Shown here in pieces: positions 25,049 to 35,490 of a stretch of DNA of 64,000 nt. This DNA comes from Myroides sp. JBRI-B21084 (GTDB taxonomy: Bacteria > Bacteroidota > Bacteroidia > Flavobacteriales > Flavobacteriaceae): NCBI RefSeq assembly GCF_030545015.1, contig NZ_CP120653.1:496001-560000 (forward strand), read 5' to 3'. The notes beneath the pieces are model-generated. The model ran no database searches. It was not told where the DNA came from and saw only the letters and a list, made by a program, of their open reading frames with translations. How positions within the stretch are numbered: the stretch's first letter is position 1; the number at the start of each line of letters is the position of its first letter. A program made the translations under genes and the position numbers.

Positions 25049-27058
25049 TTAGTCTACATTATCGTGTAAGAAAGAATTGTTAGCTCGTAATTGTACATCG
25101 TTATTACGATCAGAAGAAACCGATGTTCTTGAAACGTTGCTACCAGGATTTTGTGTTAAATCTACACCCATACGTTTGTAAGCTGGTTCTTTTTCCAAAT
25201 CGTTTAATTGGTTGCTTGCTGTGTTGAATTTATGGTTAAATTCTTTCATTTTGCGTTTACGTTCTTCTGCACGTTCACGTAAAATATCGTTGATAGAAGC
25301 TTCCATTGGCGATGTATTTTGATCGATCAAAATTCTTTGTGTTGCCACTGGTTTTGGTTCTTCTGTTCTAACAGAAAAAGAAATTGATTCGTCTTCTTTA
25401 ACTGGTTCTTCTTTTTGTTTTGAATTGATAAGTTGTTCTTCAACTTCCATATAATCACTTAAATCGTAACGAATAATTTCGTTTTCAACTTGATTATTGT
25501 GAACGTTTTGAACAGCTTCAGCTTCCACTACTTGTTGAATTTCAAAAGCAAATTCTTGTTGTTCTAACTCAAATGCATCTTGTTGTTGTTGCAAATCAAA
25601 TGTAAACTGATTGTTTGCAACTGGTTGATTTTCAGTTGTAGGTTGCTTTGGTTTAACAATTACAAATGTTGGTTCGTTTACAACAATATTGCGAATGTCT
25701 GCAGTTTTTACCACATTTTGTGGGGTTTCGGTATCATTTTGTACAGGTTGTGCCTGATTGTTTGTTACCCGAAAGTTTGTTGCTGCAACAGTTTCTTGTA
25801 TTTGTGCTGGGTTAGAAACCTGAGTTTGAACTATTGTTTTTTTTTCAACTTCGTTATTCAGCTGGTTTCCCATGTCATCGTCTAAATTATAAACAATTTT
25901 AGAAGCTGTTTGCGCTGTATTAATGCTTTGCAAAGGTTGTTCTGGCGATGGTGTACTTGTAAAAACAGGTGCCGGTTGGCCTAACAATTCTGCAGTTGCT
26001 TTTTGTTCCTCGCCTAAATGATGAATGATTTTATTTTTGTTTTCATCGGTAGCGTTTACAATCATTTTTTGTTGTTCTACGTTAAACCCCGTAGCAATAA
26101 TAGTAACCGAAATAGAATCACCTAAAGAAGCATCTTCACCAACACCCATAATGATGTTTGCGTTATGTCCTGCTTCCATTTGAATATGGTCGTTAATTTC
26201 GCCAATTTCGTCAATTGTAATCTCGTTTTCGCCCGAAACAATCAATAAAAGTACGTTTTTAGCACCTGTAATTTTGTTATCGTTTAATAAAGGCGAATCT
26301 AAAGCACTAACAATGGCTTCTTTTGCACGGTTTTCACCACTTGCTTCTGCCGACCCCATAATTGCTGTTCCCGAATTTGACAATACAGTTTTAGCATCTT
26401 TTAAGTCGATATTTTGTGTGTAGTGATGTGTAATTACTTCGGCTATACCACGAGAAGCGGTTGCTAAAACTTCATCGGCTTTAGAGAAACCAGCTTTAAA
26501 ACCTAAGTTTCCGTAAACTTCGCGCAATTTATTGTTGTTAATAACAATTAGCGAATCTACGTTTTTGCGTAAGTTTTCAACACCACGTAAAGCTTGTTCT
26601 TGACGAACTTTACCTTCAAACTGAAAAGGAATGGTAACAATACCCACTGTTAAAATATCGCGATCTTTAGCTAACTGCGCAATTACAGGTGCGGCACCAG
26701 TACCTGTACCACCGCCCATACCAGCAGTTATAAATACCATTTTAGTATTGGTATCTAAAATTTGCTCAATCTCTTCAATACTTTCTAAAGCCGATTGTTG
26801 ACCAACTTCAGGGTTTGCGCCTGCACCTAAACCTTCGGTTAATGTTAAGCCTAATTGAATTTTAATAGGCACTGGGCTGTTGTTTAATGCTTGGGCATCG
26901 GTATTACAAACTACAAAATCAACCCCTTTAATACCTTGGTTGTACATGTGGTTAATTGCATTGCTACCGCCGCCGCCAACTCCAATTACTTTAATTACAT
27001 TCGATTTGTTTTTTGGCAAATCTGGAGAGAATGTTAAATTTTCAAAAACTTGGTCCAT
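25049..27058 (-). CDS. ftsZ: Cell division protein FtsZ
   Basis: 669 residues. The GTPase part (1 to about 325) has VIGVGGGGSNAI, the tubulin signature GGGTGTG at 115-121 and the catalytic-loop region near LNDNKITGAKNVL. It assembles the Z ring at mid-cell. The C-terminal tail of some 340 residues is long, rich in Gln, Asn and Glu and probably disordered. It ends in a short conserved-looking segment (VQLRANNSFLHDNVD) likely to bind partners such as FtsA. Long tails are usual in flavobacterial FtsZ. It is the last gene of the dcw block, 19 bases after ftsA. Confidence 0.97.
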   Translation of the reverse strand: MDQVFENLTFSPDLPKNKSNVIKVIGVGGGGSNAINHMYNQGIKGVDFVVCNTDAQALNNSPVPIKIQLGLTLTEGLGAGANPEVGQQSALESIEEIEQILDTNTKMVFITAGMGGGTGTGAAPVIAQLAKDRDILTVGIVTIPFQFEGKVRQEQALRGVENLRKNVDSLIVINNNKLREVYGNLGFKAGFSKADEVLATASRGIAEVITHHYTQNIDLKDAKTVLSNSGTAIMGSAEASGENRAKEAIVSALDSPLLNDNKITGAKNVLLLIVSGENEITIDEIGEINDHIQMEAGHNANIIMGVGEDASLGDSISVTIIATGFNVEQQKMIVNATDENKNKIIHHLGEEQKATAELLGQPAPVFTSTPSPEQPLQSINTAQTASKIVYNLDDDMGNQLNNEVEKKTIVQTQVSNPAQIQETVAATNFRVTNNQAQPVQNDTETPQNVVKTADIRNIVVNEPTFVIVKPKQPTTENQPVANNQFTFDLQQQQDAFELEQQEFAFEIQQVVEAEAVQNVHNNQVENEIIRYDLSDYMEVEEQLINSKQKEEPVKEDESISFSVRTEEPKPVATQRILIDQNTSPMEASINDILRERAEERKRKMKEFNHKFNTASNQLNDLEKEPAYKRMGVDLTQNPGSNVSRTSVSSDRNNDVQLRANNSFLHDNVD

Positions 27059-27077
27059 ATATTACGGTGTTTTCTTT

Positions 27078-28490
27078 TTATTCTGCTTTATCAATAAAAT
27101 CTTTAAACTTCTTTATAAATTTTCCAAGGAAACGGTTTTCAATGTAAGCCGAAGTTCCTTGTTCCACATCTACTTCTTCTGTTGAATCTGATTCAGAAGC
27201 TTGTGGTTTTTCGGTAATACTATTCATTTGTATGTTAGTGTCAGAAGCATCATCCATCTCGGTTATTGGTTGAGTTTTAGGTTGAATTTTTACTCCTGGA
27301 TGTTCTTGTACATACAAACGGCTTCGCGAATTATTGATATCGCTTTCCATCATTAAACCAACTGCTGTTGCAAATAATGGGCGCGATACTAATTTTGCCG
27401 ATTCGCCTGAAATATGTTCGTTTGGATATCCAATACGTGTATCGATACCCGTGATGTATTCTACTAATTGTTTAATGTGTTTTAGTTCAGATCCACCACC
27501 TGTTAGAACAATACCTGCAATTAATTTTTTACGTGGATTGTCGTAACCGTATGCTTTAATTTCAGAAAAAACCATATCTATAATCTCAACTACACGTGCG
27601 TGTATAATTTTTGAAAGGTTTTTTAATGAAATTTCTTTGGCCTCTTGTCCGCGTAAACCCGGTATTGAAACAATTTCGTTGTCTTTGTTTTCACCTGGCC
27701 AAGCAGATCCAAAACGTATTTTTAATTGTTCTGCTTGTTTTTCTATAATTGAACAACCTTCTTTAATATCTTCGGTTATAATGTTTCCACCAAAAGGAAT
27801 TACAGCGGTGTGGCGAATGATTCCATCTTTAAAAATGGCTAAATCGGTTGTACCACCACCAATATCAATTAAAGCTACACCAGCTTCTTTTTCTTCTTGA
27901 CTAAGAACTGCGTCTGATGATGCTAAAGGTTCTAAGGTTAAACCTGAAAGTTCTAAGCCCGAGTCTTTAACACAACGCCCTGCATTGCGAATAGAAGCCG
28001 ATTGACCTACTACCACATGAAAGCTTGCCTCTAAACGGCGCCCGTACATACCAATTGGTTCTTTAATACCGCCTTCTTCATCAACTTTAAATTCTTGCGG
28101 TAATACATGAATTATTTCTTCGCCTGGTAGCATGTTTAATTTTTGTACTTGTGCAATAAGCTTGTCTATATCTAATTCAGAAATTACCGTTTCAGGTTTA
28201 TCGCGTGTAATGTATTCTTGGTGATGTATGCTGCGAATGTGTTGACCTGCAATACCTAAAACTACATCGTTTATTTTATAGCCCGATTCTGCAGATGCTT
28301 GCGCCACCGCATGTTGAATTGATTGAATAGTTTGTGTAATATTGTTAACCACACCGCGTTTTACACCTAAACTTTTTGCGTTACCAATACCAAGAATTTC
28401 AAGTTTTCCGTACTCGTTTCTTTTTCCTACCATTGCAACAATTTTTGTTGTTCCAATATCTAATCCTACAGCAATGTTCTCTTTGTTCAT
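27078..28490 (-). CDS. ftsA: Cell division protein FtsA
   Basis: 470 residues. Actin-fold motifs are GLDIGTTKIVAMVG at the start, DIGGGTTDLAIF in the middle and ILTGGGSELKHI later. The 1C-type region lies between the first motifs. FtsA links FtsZ filaments to the membrane. The last residues (NRFLGKFIKKFKDFIDKAE in part) form an amphipathic basic helix fitting a membrane-targeting sequence; before it is a linker of about 60 residues. Lies between ftsQ (6-base gap) and ftsZ. Confidence 0.96.
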   Translation of the reverse strand: MNKENIAVGLDIGTTKIVAMVGKRNEYGKLEILGIGNAKSLGVKRGVVNNITQTIQSIQHAVAQASAESGYKINDVVLGIAGQHIRSIHHQEYITRDKPETVISELDIDKLIAQVQKLNMLPGEEIIHVLPQEFKVDEEGGIKEPIGMYGRRLEASFHVVVGQSASIRNAGRCVKDSGLELSGLTLEPLASSDAVLSQEEKEAGVALIDIGGGTTDLAIFKDGIIRHTAVIPFGGNIITEDIKEGCSIIEKQAEQLKIRFGSAWPGENKDNEIVSIPGLRGQEAKEISLKNLSKIIHARVVEIIDMVFSEIKAYGYDNPRKKLIAGIVLTGGGSELKHIKQLVEYITGIDTRIGYPNEHISGESAKLVSRPLFATAVGLMMESDINNSRSRLYVQEHPGVKIQPKTQPITEMDDASDTNIQMNSITEKPQASESDSTEEVDVEQGTSAYIENRFLGKFIKKFKDFIDKAE

Positions 28491-28496
28491 ATCCTT

Positions 28497-29222
28497 TTAT
28501 TTCGTGCAAACTACCTGCTCTGTAAATCTTAAATTAATTTTTTTATAATGCCCAATCAATGTATCGTTTTTAGAATAATGTACAAAAGCTTTATAATTGT
28601 CAAATTTTTTTTCTATTTCTTTTAAATGTCCAAATTCAATTTCGTAATCGTAATCGCGAACGGTAAATAATAACGACTGGTCGTTGTTTATTTTAATACC
28701 TGTAATTGTTGTTTTTAAAAAGGTATCGTTGTTTATTAGGTTTAACATTTTAGAAAAAGCTTCTTTGTTTTTTTGCTTCAATGTTCCGTAAACAACAGGT
28801 ACATGTGCGCTAAATTGTTGCGACAAGGGCATTTTATTGCCATTTTCGTCAAAATAATACGATTTGTTGCTGTTAATAACCCTAGCTAATGCTTTTTTTT
28901 GGGTTACTAAAGCGGTTAATTTGCCACTAACATCTACAAAAACTTCAGATTTTGCAATCATTTGGTTGTTGTTTAGCATGTTTTCTATTTTGTGTAAGTT
29001 AACTTCACTGTTTATTATTTTTGAATCGCGTGGAAAGGTTTTTATAATTAAATTTTTAACCATTTCTTGCGTAATAAAGTGATTGTTAGTGCTTAACAAT
29101 TTAACATCAATTTGTTCAATGTAGCGTGCATTGTTGCGGTTGTTAGCAAAGGCTACCAATACAAACATTGCGGCAATTACAAACGCCAAAAATACATCGA
29201 ACCAATTGATTTTTTTAATCAT
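28497..29222 (-). CDS. ftsQ: Cell division protein FtsQ
   Basis: 241 residues. A short cytoplasmic start (MIKKINWFD) and one membrane helix (about 10-27) are followed by a POTRA-like region (IDVKLLSTNNHFITQEMV.) and a beta-rich periplasmic part. Sequence similarity in this family is low, so assignment leans on topology and on the position between murC and ftsA. It should connect FtsB/FtsL to the rest of the divisome. Confidence 0.9.
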   Translation of the reverse strand: MIKKINWFDVFLAFVIAAMFVLVAFANNRNNARYIEQIDVKLLSTNNHFITQEMVKNLIIKTFPRDSKIINSEVNLHKIENMLNNNQMIAKSEVFVDVSGKLTALVTQKKALARVINSNKSYYFDENGNKMPLSQQFSAHVPVVYGTLKQKNKEAFSKMLNLINNDTFLKTTITGIKINNDQSLLFTVRDYDYEIEFGHLKEIEKKFDNYKAFVHYSKNDTLIGHYKKINLRFTEQVVCTK

Positions 29223-29226
29223 TTTT

Positions 29227-30582
29227 TCAATTATTTTTTTCTAATTTATTTTTTATTTCATCTACCATTTCACCTACATCGCCAGCACCGATAATTAAAA
29301 GAACTTCGGGTGTATTTTTAGTTAAATAAGTTACTAATTCTTCTTTTTGTAACAAAATTTTAAATGGCGATTTTATCTTATTTATTAACATTGTTGAATT
29401 AATGTTTTCTATTGGAAACTCGCGTGCTGGGTAGATTTCAAGCAATATTAAATTGTTAAATGTTGATAAACTTTCTGCAAAGCCATCCATAAAATCTCTT
29501 GTTCTAGAGAATAAATGGGGTTGAAACACGGCTGTAATCTTTTTGTTGGGATACATTTCGTGTACGGCTTGGCTTACTGCTTTTATTTCGGTTGGGTGAT
29601 GTGCATAATCATCAATCATCACTAAATTTTCGGTGTTTATTTTAAAAGAAAAGCGTCTGCGGATTCCTTTAAAACTGTCTAATCCCGATTTTATTTCTTC
29701 GTTGCTTAAGCCATACGTTTTAGCCATAGCAAATGCTAAAGTTGCATTTAACACATTATGTTCGCCTGGCATTAATAGTTTAATATCTGTAATTTTTTCG
29801 CCTTTAAAAACTAAATCAAAAACGCGTTTACCGTTTTCAAATCTTAAATTGTGCGCATTTATAACTGCTGTACCGTTTACTGAAACTTCGGTACCGTTTA
29901 TGTTTTCAATTCCTTGTGCAATAAATAAATGGTTTTTATCTGTTATCTTAGCTGCAAATTCTGCAAATGATGATTTAATAGCGTCATTAGTTCCGTAAAT
30001 ATCCAAATGATCAGCATCGTCTGATATTACACAGGCAATATTTGGATGCAGGTGTAAAAAAGATCGATCAAACTCATCGGCTTCTACAACCGTAGCATCT
30101 GTTCCGTTACCAATTAAATTAGTATCGTATCCTTCAACAACTCCGCCTAAAAATGCCGTAACCGGAGCGTTTGCAGCAACCAAAATATGCGCCAACATGC
30201 TCGATGTAGTTGTTTTTCCGTGTGTGCCTGCAACCGCCAATGAAAAGCTATTTTGTGTGATGATACCTAAAACTTCGGCACGTTTTTTAACTGCAAAACC
30301 ATTATTCTGAAAATAATTAAGTTCGGCATGATGTTTTGGAACAGCCGGAGTATAAACCACCAAAGTGTCTTCGGAATTTTTAAAGTCAGGTGAAATATTT
30401 TGCAAATTGTCGGTGTAATGAATAGCTATACCTTCTGCTTCCAATTCATGTGTTAACTGCGTAGGTGTTTTGTCGTATCCAGCAACATTTTTACCAATAC
30501 GTTTAAAATATCGGGCAATGGCACTCATGCCAATACCGCCAATGCCTATAAAAAACACATTATTTATTTGCTTTAAATTCAT
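29227..30582 (-). CDS. murC: UDP-N-acetylmuramate--L-alanine ligase
   Basis: 451 residues. The N-terminal Rossmann motif FIGIGGIGMSAIA, the ATP-binding loop AGTHGKTTTSSML and MIDDYAHHPTEI are all MurC signatures. It adds L-Ala to UDP-MurNAc, the first peptide step of peptidoglycan. Its ATG shares one base with the murG stop (TAATG), so translation is probably coupled. Confidence 0.97.
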   Translation of the reverse strand: MNLKQINNVFFIGIGGIGMSAIARYFKRIGKNVAGYDKTPTQLTHELEAEGIAIHYTDNLQNISPDFKNSEDTLVVYTPAVPKHHAELNYFQNNGFAVKKRAEVLGIITQNSFSLAVAGTHGKTTTSSMLAHILVAANAPVTAFLGGVVEGYDTNLIGNGTDATVVEADEFDRSFLHLHPNIACVISDDADHLDIYGTNDAIKSSFAEFAAKITDKNHLFIAQGIENINGTEVSVNGTAVINAHNLRFENGKRVFDLVFKGEKITDIKLLMPGEHNVLNATLAFAMAKTYGLSNEEIKSGLDSFKGIRRRFSFKINTENLVMIDDYAHHPTEIKAVSQAVHEMYPNKKITAVFQPHLFSRTRDFMDGFAESLSTFNNLILLEIYPAREFPIENINSTMLINKIKSPFKILLQKEELVTYLTKNTPEVLLIIGAGDVGEMVDEIKNKLEKNN

Positions 30583-31676
30583 TATTTAACCAACTTAAAA
30601 ATTTCGTTTACTATATCTTTCGTAGCATTTGGTAATGCTAATGTTTTAATGTTTTTAGACAATGCTTCGGCAACCTCATTGTTTGTTATTAAGTGCAATA
30701 TTTGTTCTTGAAACTGACTGTCTAAATCGGTTTCTTTTAATAAAATAGCTGCTTTTTTATCGGTAATACTTTTTGCATTTTTTGTTTGATGATCTTCGGC
30801 AACATTTGGCGAAGGAATAAATATTACTGGTTTACCTACAATAGCTAGTTCAGAAACTGACGATGCTCCGGCGCGCGAAACAATAACGTCGGCTGCGGCG
30901 AATAACAGATCCATTCTTTCTATAAAATCGAATACAAAAACGTCTGCGTTGTTGTGGTATTTTTTGTATTCATTACTATAAAATTTACCGCATTGCCAAA
31001 TTACCTGAATGTTTTGTTCTTTAAAAAAAGGCAATTCTTTTTCTACCAATTGATTTATTCTACGAGCGCCTAAACTTCCGCCTAAAATCACAACTGTTTT
31101 TTTGTTGGAATTTAATCTGTAAAATTCTTGAGCTTCGCTGCGTTTTGAATCAATTGTTAATAAATCTTGACGTACAGGATTACCTGTTTTAATTATTTTG
31201 TTCGATTTAAAATAGGTAGATAATCCATCATAAGCTACACAAATTGCATTTGCTTTTGATGCCAACATTTTATTGGTTATTCCCGGATACGAATTTTGCT
31301 CCTGTATTACTGTTGGAATGTTCATTTGCTGTGCCACTTTAACAACAGCACCACTTGCAAAACCACCCGTGCCAATAACTACATCGGGTTTAAATTCTTT
31401 AATTATTTTGCGCGATTTTATTAAACTTGACAAAAACTTTACTGGAAATAAAGCGTTATCAATTGTTATTTTTCTTTGTATACCAGCAATCCATAATCCT
31501 TTAATAGGGTAGCCGGCTGCCGGTACTTTTTGCATTTCCATTTTATCTTTTGCGCCAACAAATAAAATTTCGGCAGCAGGTATTTGTGCCTTAATTTCGT
31601 TTGCAATGGCAATTGCCGGATAAATATGTCCGCCTGTACCGCCGCCGCTAATTATAAATTTTGGATTTGCTTTCAT
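30582..31676 (-). CDS. murG: UDP-N-acetylglucosamine--lipid I GlcNAc transferase
   Basis: 364 residues. The GT-B glycosyltransferase begins [19 protein letters not shown] and has [21 protein letters not shown] and [17 protein letters not shown], the usual MurG motifs for donor and acceptor binding. It makes lipid II from lipid I at the inner face of the inner membrane. It follows ftsW by 2 bases. Confidence 0.97.
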   Translation of the reverse strand: MKANPKFIISGGGTGGHIYPAIAIANEIKAQIPAAEILFVGAKDKMEMQKVPAAGYPIKGLWIAGIQRKITIDNALFPVKFLSSLIKSRKIIKEFKPDVVIGTGGFASGAVVKVAQQMNIPTVIQEQNSYPGITNKMLASKANAICVAYDGLSTYFKSNKIIKTGNPVRQDLLTIDSKRSEAQEFYRLNSNKKTVVILGGSLGARRINQLVEKELPFFKEQNIQVIWQCGKFYSNEYKKYHNNADVFVFDFIERMDLLFAAADVIVSRAGASSVSELAIVGKPVIFIPSPNVAEDHQTKNAKSITDKKAAILLKETDLDSQFQEQILHLITNNEVAEALSKNIKTLALPNATKDIVNEIFKLVK

Positions 31677-31678
31677 TT

Positions 31679-32944
31679 TTATTTGTTTAAAACTGCAAAA
31701 ATCGGATTTGCATTTGTGTTATTATCAATATCGTTTTCTGCTTGTTGCTCTTCTAAAATGCGTTTAAATTCTTCTTGTTTGCGTTGTTGGTCTGCCAATT
31801 GTTGTTTTACTTGTTCTTCTTTTCTAGAAATACTTAAAATTACTCCAAGCGATACACATGTCATCCATATTGAAGTTCCCCCGGAACTTATAAGTGGTAG
31901 TGGCTGTCCTGTTGTTGGAAAAATTTCAACCGCAACACCCATGTTTATAAATGCTTGGAATACTATAGAAAAACCTAAACCAAAGGCTAAATATTTACCA
32001 AATAAATTAGGTGCTTTGTTGCTAACTACTAAAAATCTAAATAATAAAATTACGTAAATTGCTAAAATACCTATACCGCCCATAAAACCAAATTCTTCTA
32101 CTATAATGGCATAAATAAAGTCTGAAGATGACTGGGGTAAAAAGTTTTTTTGTACACTTTTACCTGGCCCTACACCAAACATTTGACCTTGTGCAATTGC
32201 AATTTTTGCATTTTCAATTTGATATCTGTCTTCGTCTTTATCTTCAGAACCAAATCTATTAAAACGAGCTTCCCAAGTATTAAAACGAGTAGGAGCTATA
32301 TCTGGAAAAGCTTTAAAAGTTAATATAGCCAATGCTATAATAACTGCACCTGCAGCAATGATTTTTGTAAAATATTTAGTTGGATATTTACCAACAAATA
32401 ATACCAAAATGATTGTAAATAAAATAATTGCAGCTGTTGATAGATTTGAAGGTAAAATGGGGCCTACTACAAAAAAAGTTGGGATGCCTAAAAACCATAA
32501 CGATTTTTGAAATGTATATTTTTCATCAGCAAATCGCCATAAAAACCATGAAACATATGCAATTAAACTAATCCACCCTAAAGATGAAGGTTGAAATGAT
32601 ATATTAATTAATGGAATTTTTAACCAACGGCTTGCGTTAGCTCCGCCAATCATCATGCCTTGTGCTGCTGTAATAAATAATATTATGGAAACAGGTGCCC
32701 AGGCAATTGGGGCTATGAATTTTAAACGATCAAATGGTATGCGGTGTACCAAAAAAATAATTAGGATACCTACAAAAATATGACCAAAATGTTTGAATAA
32801 TAAACCAGTAATTGAACCTGTGCCAACAACATGTACCAAGTTGGTACTGGCGCTAAAAACAGGCATAAATGAGAGTAGGGCAAGTAAAATTACAAATGCC
32901 CATATTGCTTTATCGCCTTGAAATTGGGATAATAACTTTCTCAT
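31679..32944 (-). CDS. ftsW: Septal peptidoglycan polymerase FtsW
   Basis: 421 residues with about ten membrane helices of the SEDS family. The [21 protein letters not shown] loop region, [10 protein letters not shown] and [10 protein letters not shown] are typical. SEDS proteins polymerise lipid II; position in the dcw cluster points to FtsW rather than RodA. The C-terminal cytoplasmic tail (about 370-421) is long and rich in Gln, Glu and Lys. Confidence 0.95.
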   Translation of the reverse strand: MRKLLSQFQGDKAIWAFVILLALLSFMPVFSASTNLVHVVGTGSITGLLFKHFGHIFVGILIIFLVHRIPFDRLKFIAPIAWAPVSIILFITAAQGMMIGGANASRWLKIPLINISFQPSSLGWISLIAYVSWFLWRFADEKYTFQKSLWFLGIPTFFVVGPILPSNLSTAAIILFTIILVLFVGKYPTKYFTKIIAAGAVIIALAILTFKAFPDIAPTRFNTWEARFNRFGSEDKDEDRYQIENAKIAIAQGQMFGVGPGKSVQKNFLPQSSSDFIYAIIVEEFGFMGGIGILAIYVILLFRFLVVSNKAPNLFGKYLAFGLGFSIVFQAFINMGVAVEIFPTTGQPLPLISSGGTSIWMTCVSLGVILSISRKEEQVKQQLADQQRKQEEFKRILEEQQAENDIDNNTNANPIFAVLNK

Positions 32945-32947
32945 TTT

Positions 32948-34279
32948 TTATAAATTGTGTACTTCGTTTTTAAATTGTGTGCCACGGTCTTCGTAGCTTG
33001 TAAATAAATCAAAACTTGCACAAGCTGGCGATAATAAAACAGTATCACCTTCTTCGGCAACTTTTGATGCTAATTGTACGGCTTCTTTCATAGAAGTAGC
33101 TTCATATACTATTTCAACAATTGGTGCAAAAGCATCAATGATTTTAGTGTTATCAATACCTAAACAAATAATTGCTTTCACTTTTTCGTTCACAAAAGTC
33201 ATTAATTCATCGTAATCATTTCCTTTGTCAACTCCACCAACAATCCAAACTGTTGGTGCGCTCATGCTTTCTAAAGCAAAATATGTAGCATTTACATTAG
33301 TTGCTTTAGAATCGTTTATGTACTGCACTTTATTAACTTTAGCAACTTTTTCTAAACGATGTTCTGCATTTTGAAAATTTGATAAACTTTCGCGTATTGT
33401 TTGTTTGCGTACGCGCATCATTTGCGCAACTAAAGTAGCAGCCATAGCATTTTTTACGTTGTGTTTACCTTCTATTGCAATTTCGTTAGTTGGAATAATT
33501 ATTTTTTCGTTGTTTACCATTGCTATAATGTTATTGTTTTCTAAATAAGCACCTTGATCTAATTTTTTAGTTAAAGAAAAAGGTACTTTTTGTGCTTTTG
33601 TTGTGTTGTTTTGTAACCAATTGTTAATAGCTTCGTCGTCGGCATCATAAATCAAATAGTCTTTTTCTGTTTGATTCATGGTGATGCGAAATTTAGAAGC
33701 GATGTAATTCTCGTATTTATAATCGTATCTATCTAAATGATCAGGGCTTATGTTTGTGATAATTGCAATGTGCGGGTTGTAATTAATGTTGCCATCTAAC
33801 TGAAAACTACTTAATTCTAATACAAACAATTTTTCAGGATTTAAAGCCACTTGTTTTGCATAGCTTTCGCCAATATTACCTGCCAAGCCTACATTTACCC
33901 CTTCTTGCTTTAACAAATGATAGGTTAATAAGGTGGTGGTGGTTTTTCCGTTACTACCTGTAATTGCTATTGATGTATTTTGTGCAAATTCATATACAAA
34001 TTCAATTTCAGAAATTACTTTTATACCTTTTTCATGTAATTTTTTTACAATTGGTGCTTTATCAGGTATTCCTGGACTTTTAACAACAACATCGGCTATT
34101 AATATTTTCGCTTCGGTATGTTGTTTTTGTTCCCATTGAATGTTTTCTACATTCAAAATGTTTTGGTATTTGTCTGCAATCGGTCCAAAATCAGACACAA
34201 AAACGTTGTATCCTTTTTGTTTTCCTAAAATAGCAGTGCCAACCCCGCTTTCGCCTGCACCTAAAATTACCAACTGCAT
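32948..34279 (-). CDS. murD: UDP-N-acetylmuramoylalanine--D-glutamate ligase
   Basis: 443 residues. It starts LVILGAGESGVGTAIL, has the ATP loop ITGSNGKTTTT and the ISPDHLDRYD and YINDSKATNVNAT motifs of MurD, and ends LLSPACASFDLFTSYEDRG. It adds D-Glu to UDP-MurNAc-L-Ala in the cytoplasm. It begins 1 base after mraY. Confidence 0.97.
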   Translation of the reverse strand: MQLVILGAGESGVGTAILGKQKGYNVFVSDFGPIADKYQNILNVENIQWEQKQHTEAKILIADVVVKSPGIPDKAPIVKKLHEKGIKVISEIEFVYEFAQNTSIAITGSNGKTTTTLLTYHLLKQEGVNVGLAGNIGESYAKQVALNPEKLFVLELSSFQLDGNINYNPHIAIITNISPDHLDRYDYKYENYIASKFRITMNQTEKDYLIYDADDEAINNWLQNNTTKAQKVPFSLTKKLDQGAYLENNNIIAMVNNEKIIIPTNEIAIEGKHNVKNAMAATLVAQMMRVRKQTIRESLSNFQNAEHRLEKVAKVNKVQYINDSKATNVNATYFALESMSAPTVWIVGGVDKGNDYDELMTFVNEKVKAIICLGIDNTKIIDAFAPIVEIVYEATSMKEAVQLASKVAEEGDTVLLSPACASFDLFTSYEDRGTQFKNEVHNL

Positions 34280-34280
34280 T

Positions 34281-35489
34281 TTATCTTAATTTTAATGATA
34301 CTACACAAAAAATGGCCAAAAATATACCTACAATCCAAAAACGAGTTACGATTTTACTTTCGTGATATCCCTTTTTCTGGTAATGATGATGTAGGGGCGA
34401 CATTAATAAAATGCGACGACCTTCGCCATACTTACGTTTGGTATATTTAAAATATGTTACTTGCATTACTACTGATAAATTTTCGGCTAAAAATATTCCG
34501 CACAAAACCGGTATTAACATTTCTTTACGCACTGCAATTGCAAGTACAGCTATAATACCGCCAATTGTTAAACTTCCGGTATCGCCCATAAAAACTTGCG
34601 CAGGAAAAGCATTGTACCATAAAAAACCAACCAATGCACCTACAAAGGCGGCTATAAAAACAGTCATTTCGCCCGAGTTTGGTATATACATAATGTTAAG
34701 GTAGTTTGCTAATATAAAGTTACCTGATACAAACGCAAAAATACCTAAAGCCACAACTGCAATTGCCGATGTACCAGCAGCTAAACCGTCAATACCGTCG
34801 GTTAAATTGGCACCATTTGATACGGCTGTTACAATAAATATTACAATTGGTATAAAAATTAGCCAAATGTAGTTTTCGTAACCATCGCCCATCCACGAAA
34901 TAAGTTGACCGTAATTAAATTCGTTGTCTTTAAAAAATGGAATGGTGGTTGTGGTTGATTTAATATCAAACTTACTAGTAACACCTGTTTCTAATAAAAT
35001 ACTTGGTGTATCACGTACTGTAATATTAGGGTGAAAGTAGAAAATTGATCCAACAATAATTCCTAACCCAATTTGGCCAACTACTTTAAATTTACCTTTT
35101 AAACCTTCTTTATCTTTCTTAAAAACTTTAATGTAATCGTCTAAAAAGCCAATAACTCCCATCCAAATGGTGGTTAAGATTAACACCAAAACATAGATGT
35201 TTTCTAATCTTGCAAGTAGCAACACTGGTATTAAAGTTGCCATAATAATGATAACACCTCCCATGGTTGGTGTACCAGCTTTTTCGTTTTGCCCTTCTAA
35301 ACCTAATTCACGTACAGTTTCGCCAATTTGTTGCTTGCGCAAATAGCTAATGATTTTTTTACCGAATATGGTTGATACCATTAACGACAATATAAATGCC
35401 ATACCTGAACGAAAGGTAATGAATTGATACAATGCCGATCCTGGAAAATCGAACATGCCATCTAAATATTTTAATAAGTAGTACAACAT
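34281..35489 (-). CDS. mraY: Phospho-N-acetylmuramoyl-pentapeptide transferase
   Basis: 402 residues, about ten membrane helices. The aspartate motifs [20 protein letters not shown] and FMGDTGSL of the MraY family are present. It transfers phospho-MurNAc-pentapeptide to undecaprenyl phosphate, forming lipid I. A periplasmic loop of about 40 residues (near 155-195) is longer than in E. coli, as usual in Bacteroidota. Confidence 0.97.
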   Translation of the reverse strand: MLYYLLKYLDGMFDFPGSALYQFITFRSGMAFILSLMVSTIFGKKIISYLRKQQIGETVRELGLEGQNEKAGTPTMGGVIIIMATLIPVLLLARLENIYVLVLILTTIWMGVIGFLDDYIKVFKKDKEGLKGKFKVVGQIGLGIIVGSIFYFHPNITVRDTPSILLETGVTSKFDIKSTTTTIPFFKDNEFNYGQLISWMGDGYENYIWLIFIPIVIFIVTAVSNGANLTDGIDGLAAGTSAIAVVALGIFAFVSGNFILANYLNIMYIPNSGEMTVFIAAFVGALVGFLWYNAFPAQVFMGDTGSLTIGGIIAVLAIAVRKEMLIPVLCGIFLAENLSVVMQVTYFKYTKRKYGEGRRILLMSPLHHHYQKKGYHESKIVTRFWIVGIFLAIFCVVSLKLR

Positions 35490-35490
35490 A

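Noticed and set aside
31584..32057. 157-codon frame antisense to murG and ftsW
   Set aside because: It crosses the junction of two certain genes and reads as Cys/Ser-rich noise.
31679..32944. RodA instead of FtsW
   Set aside because: Both are SEDS proteins, but the position between murD and murG in the dcw cluster favours FtsW.
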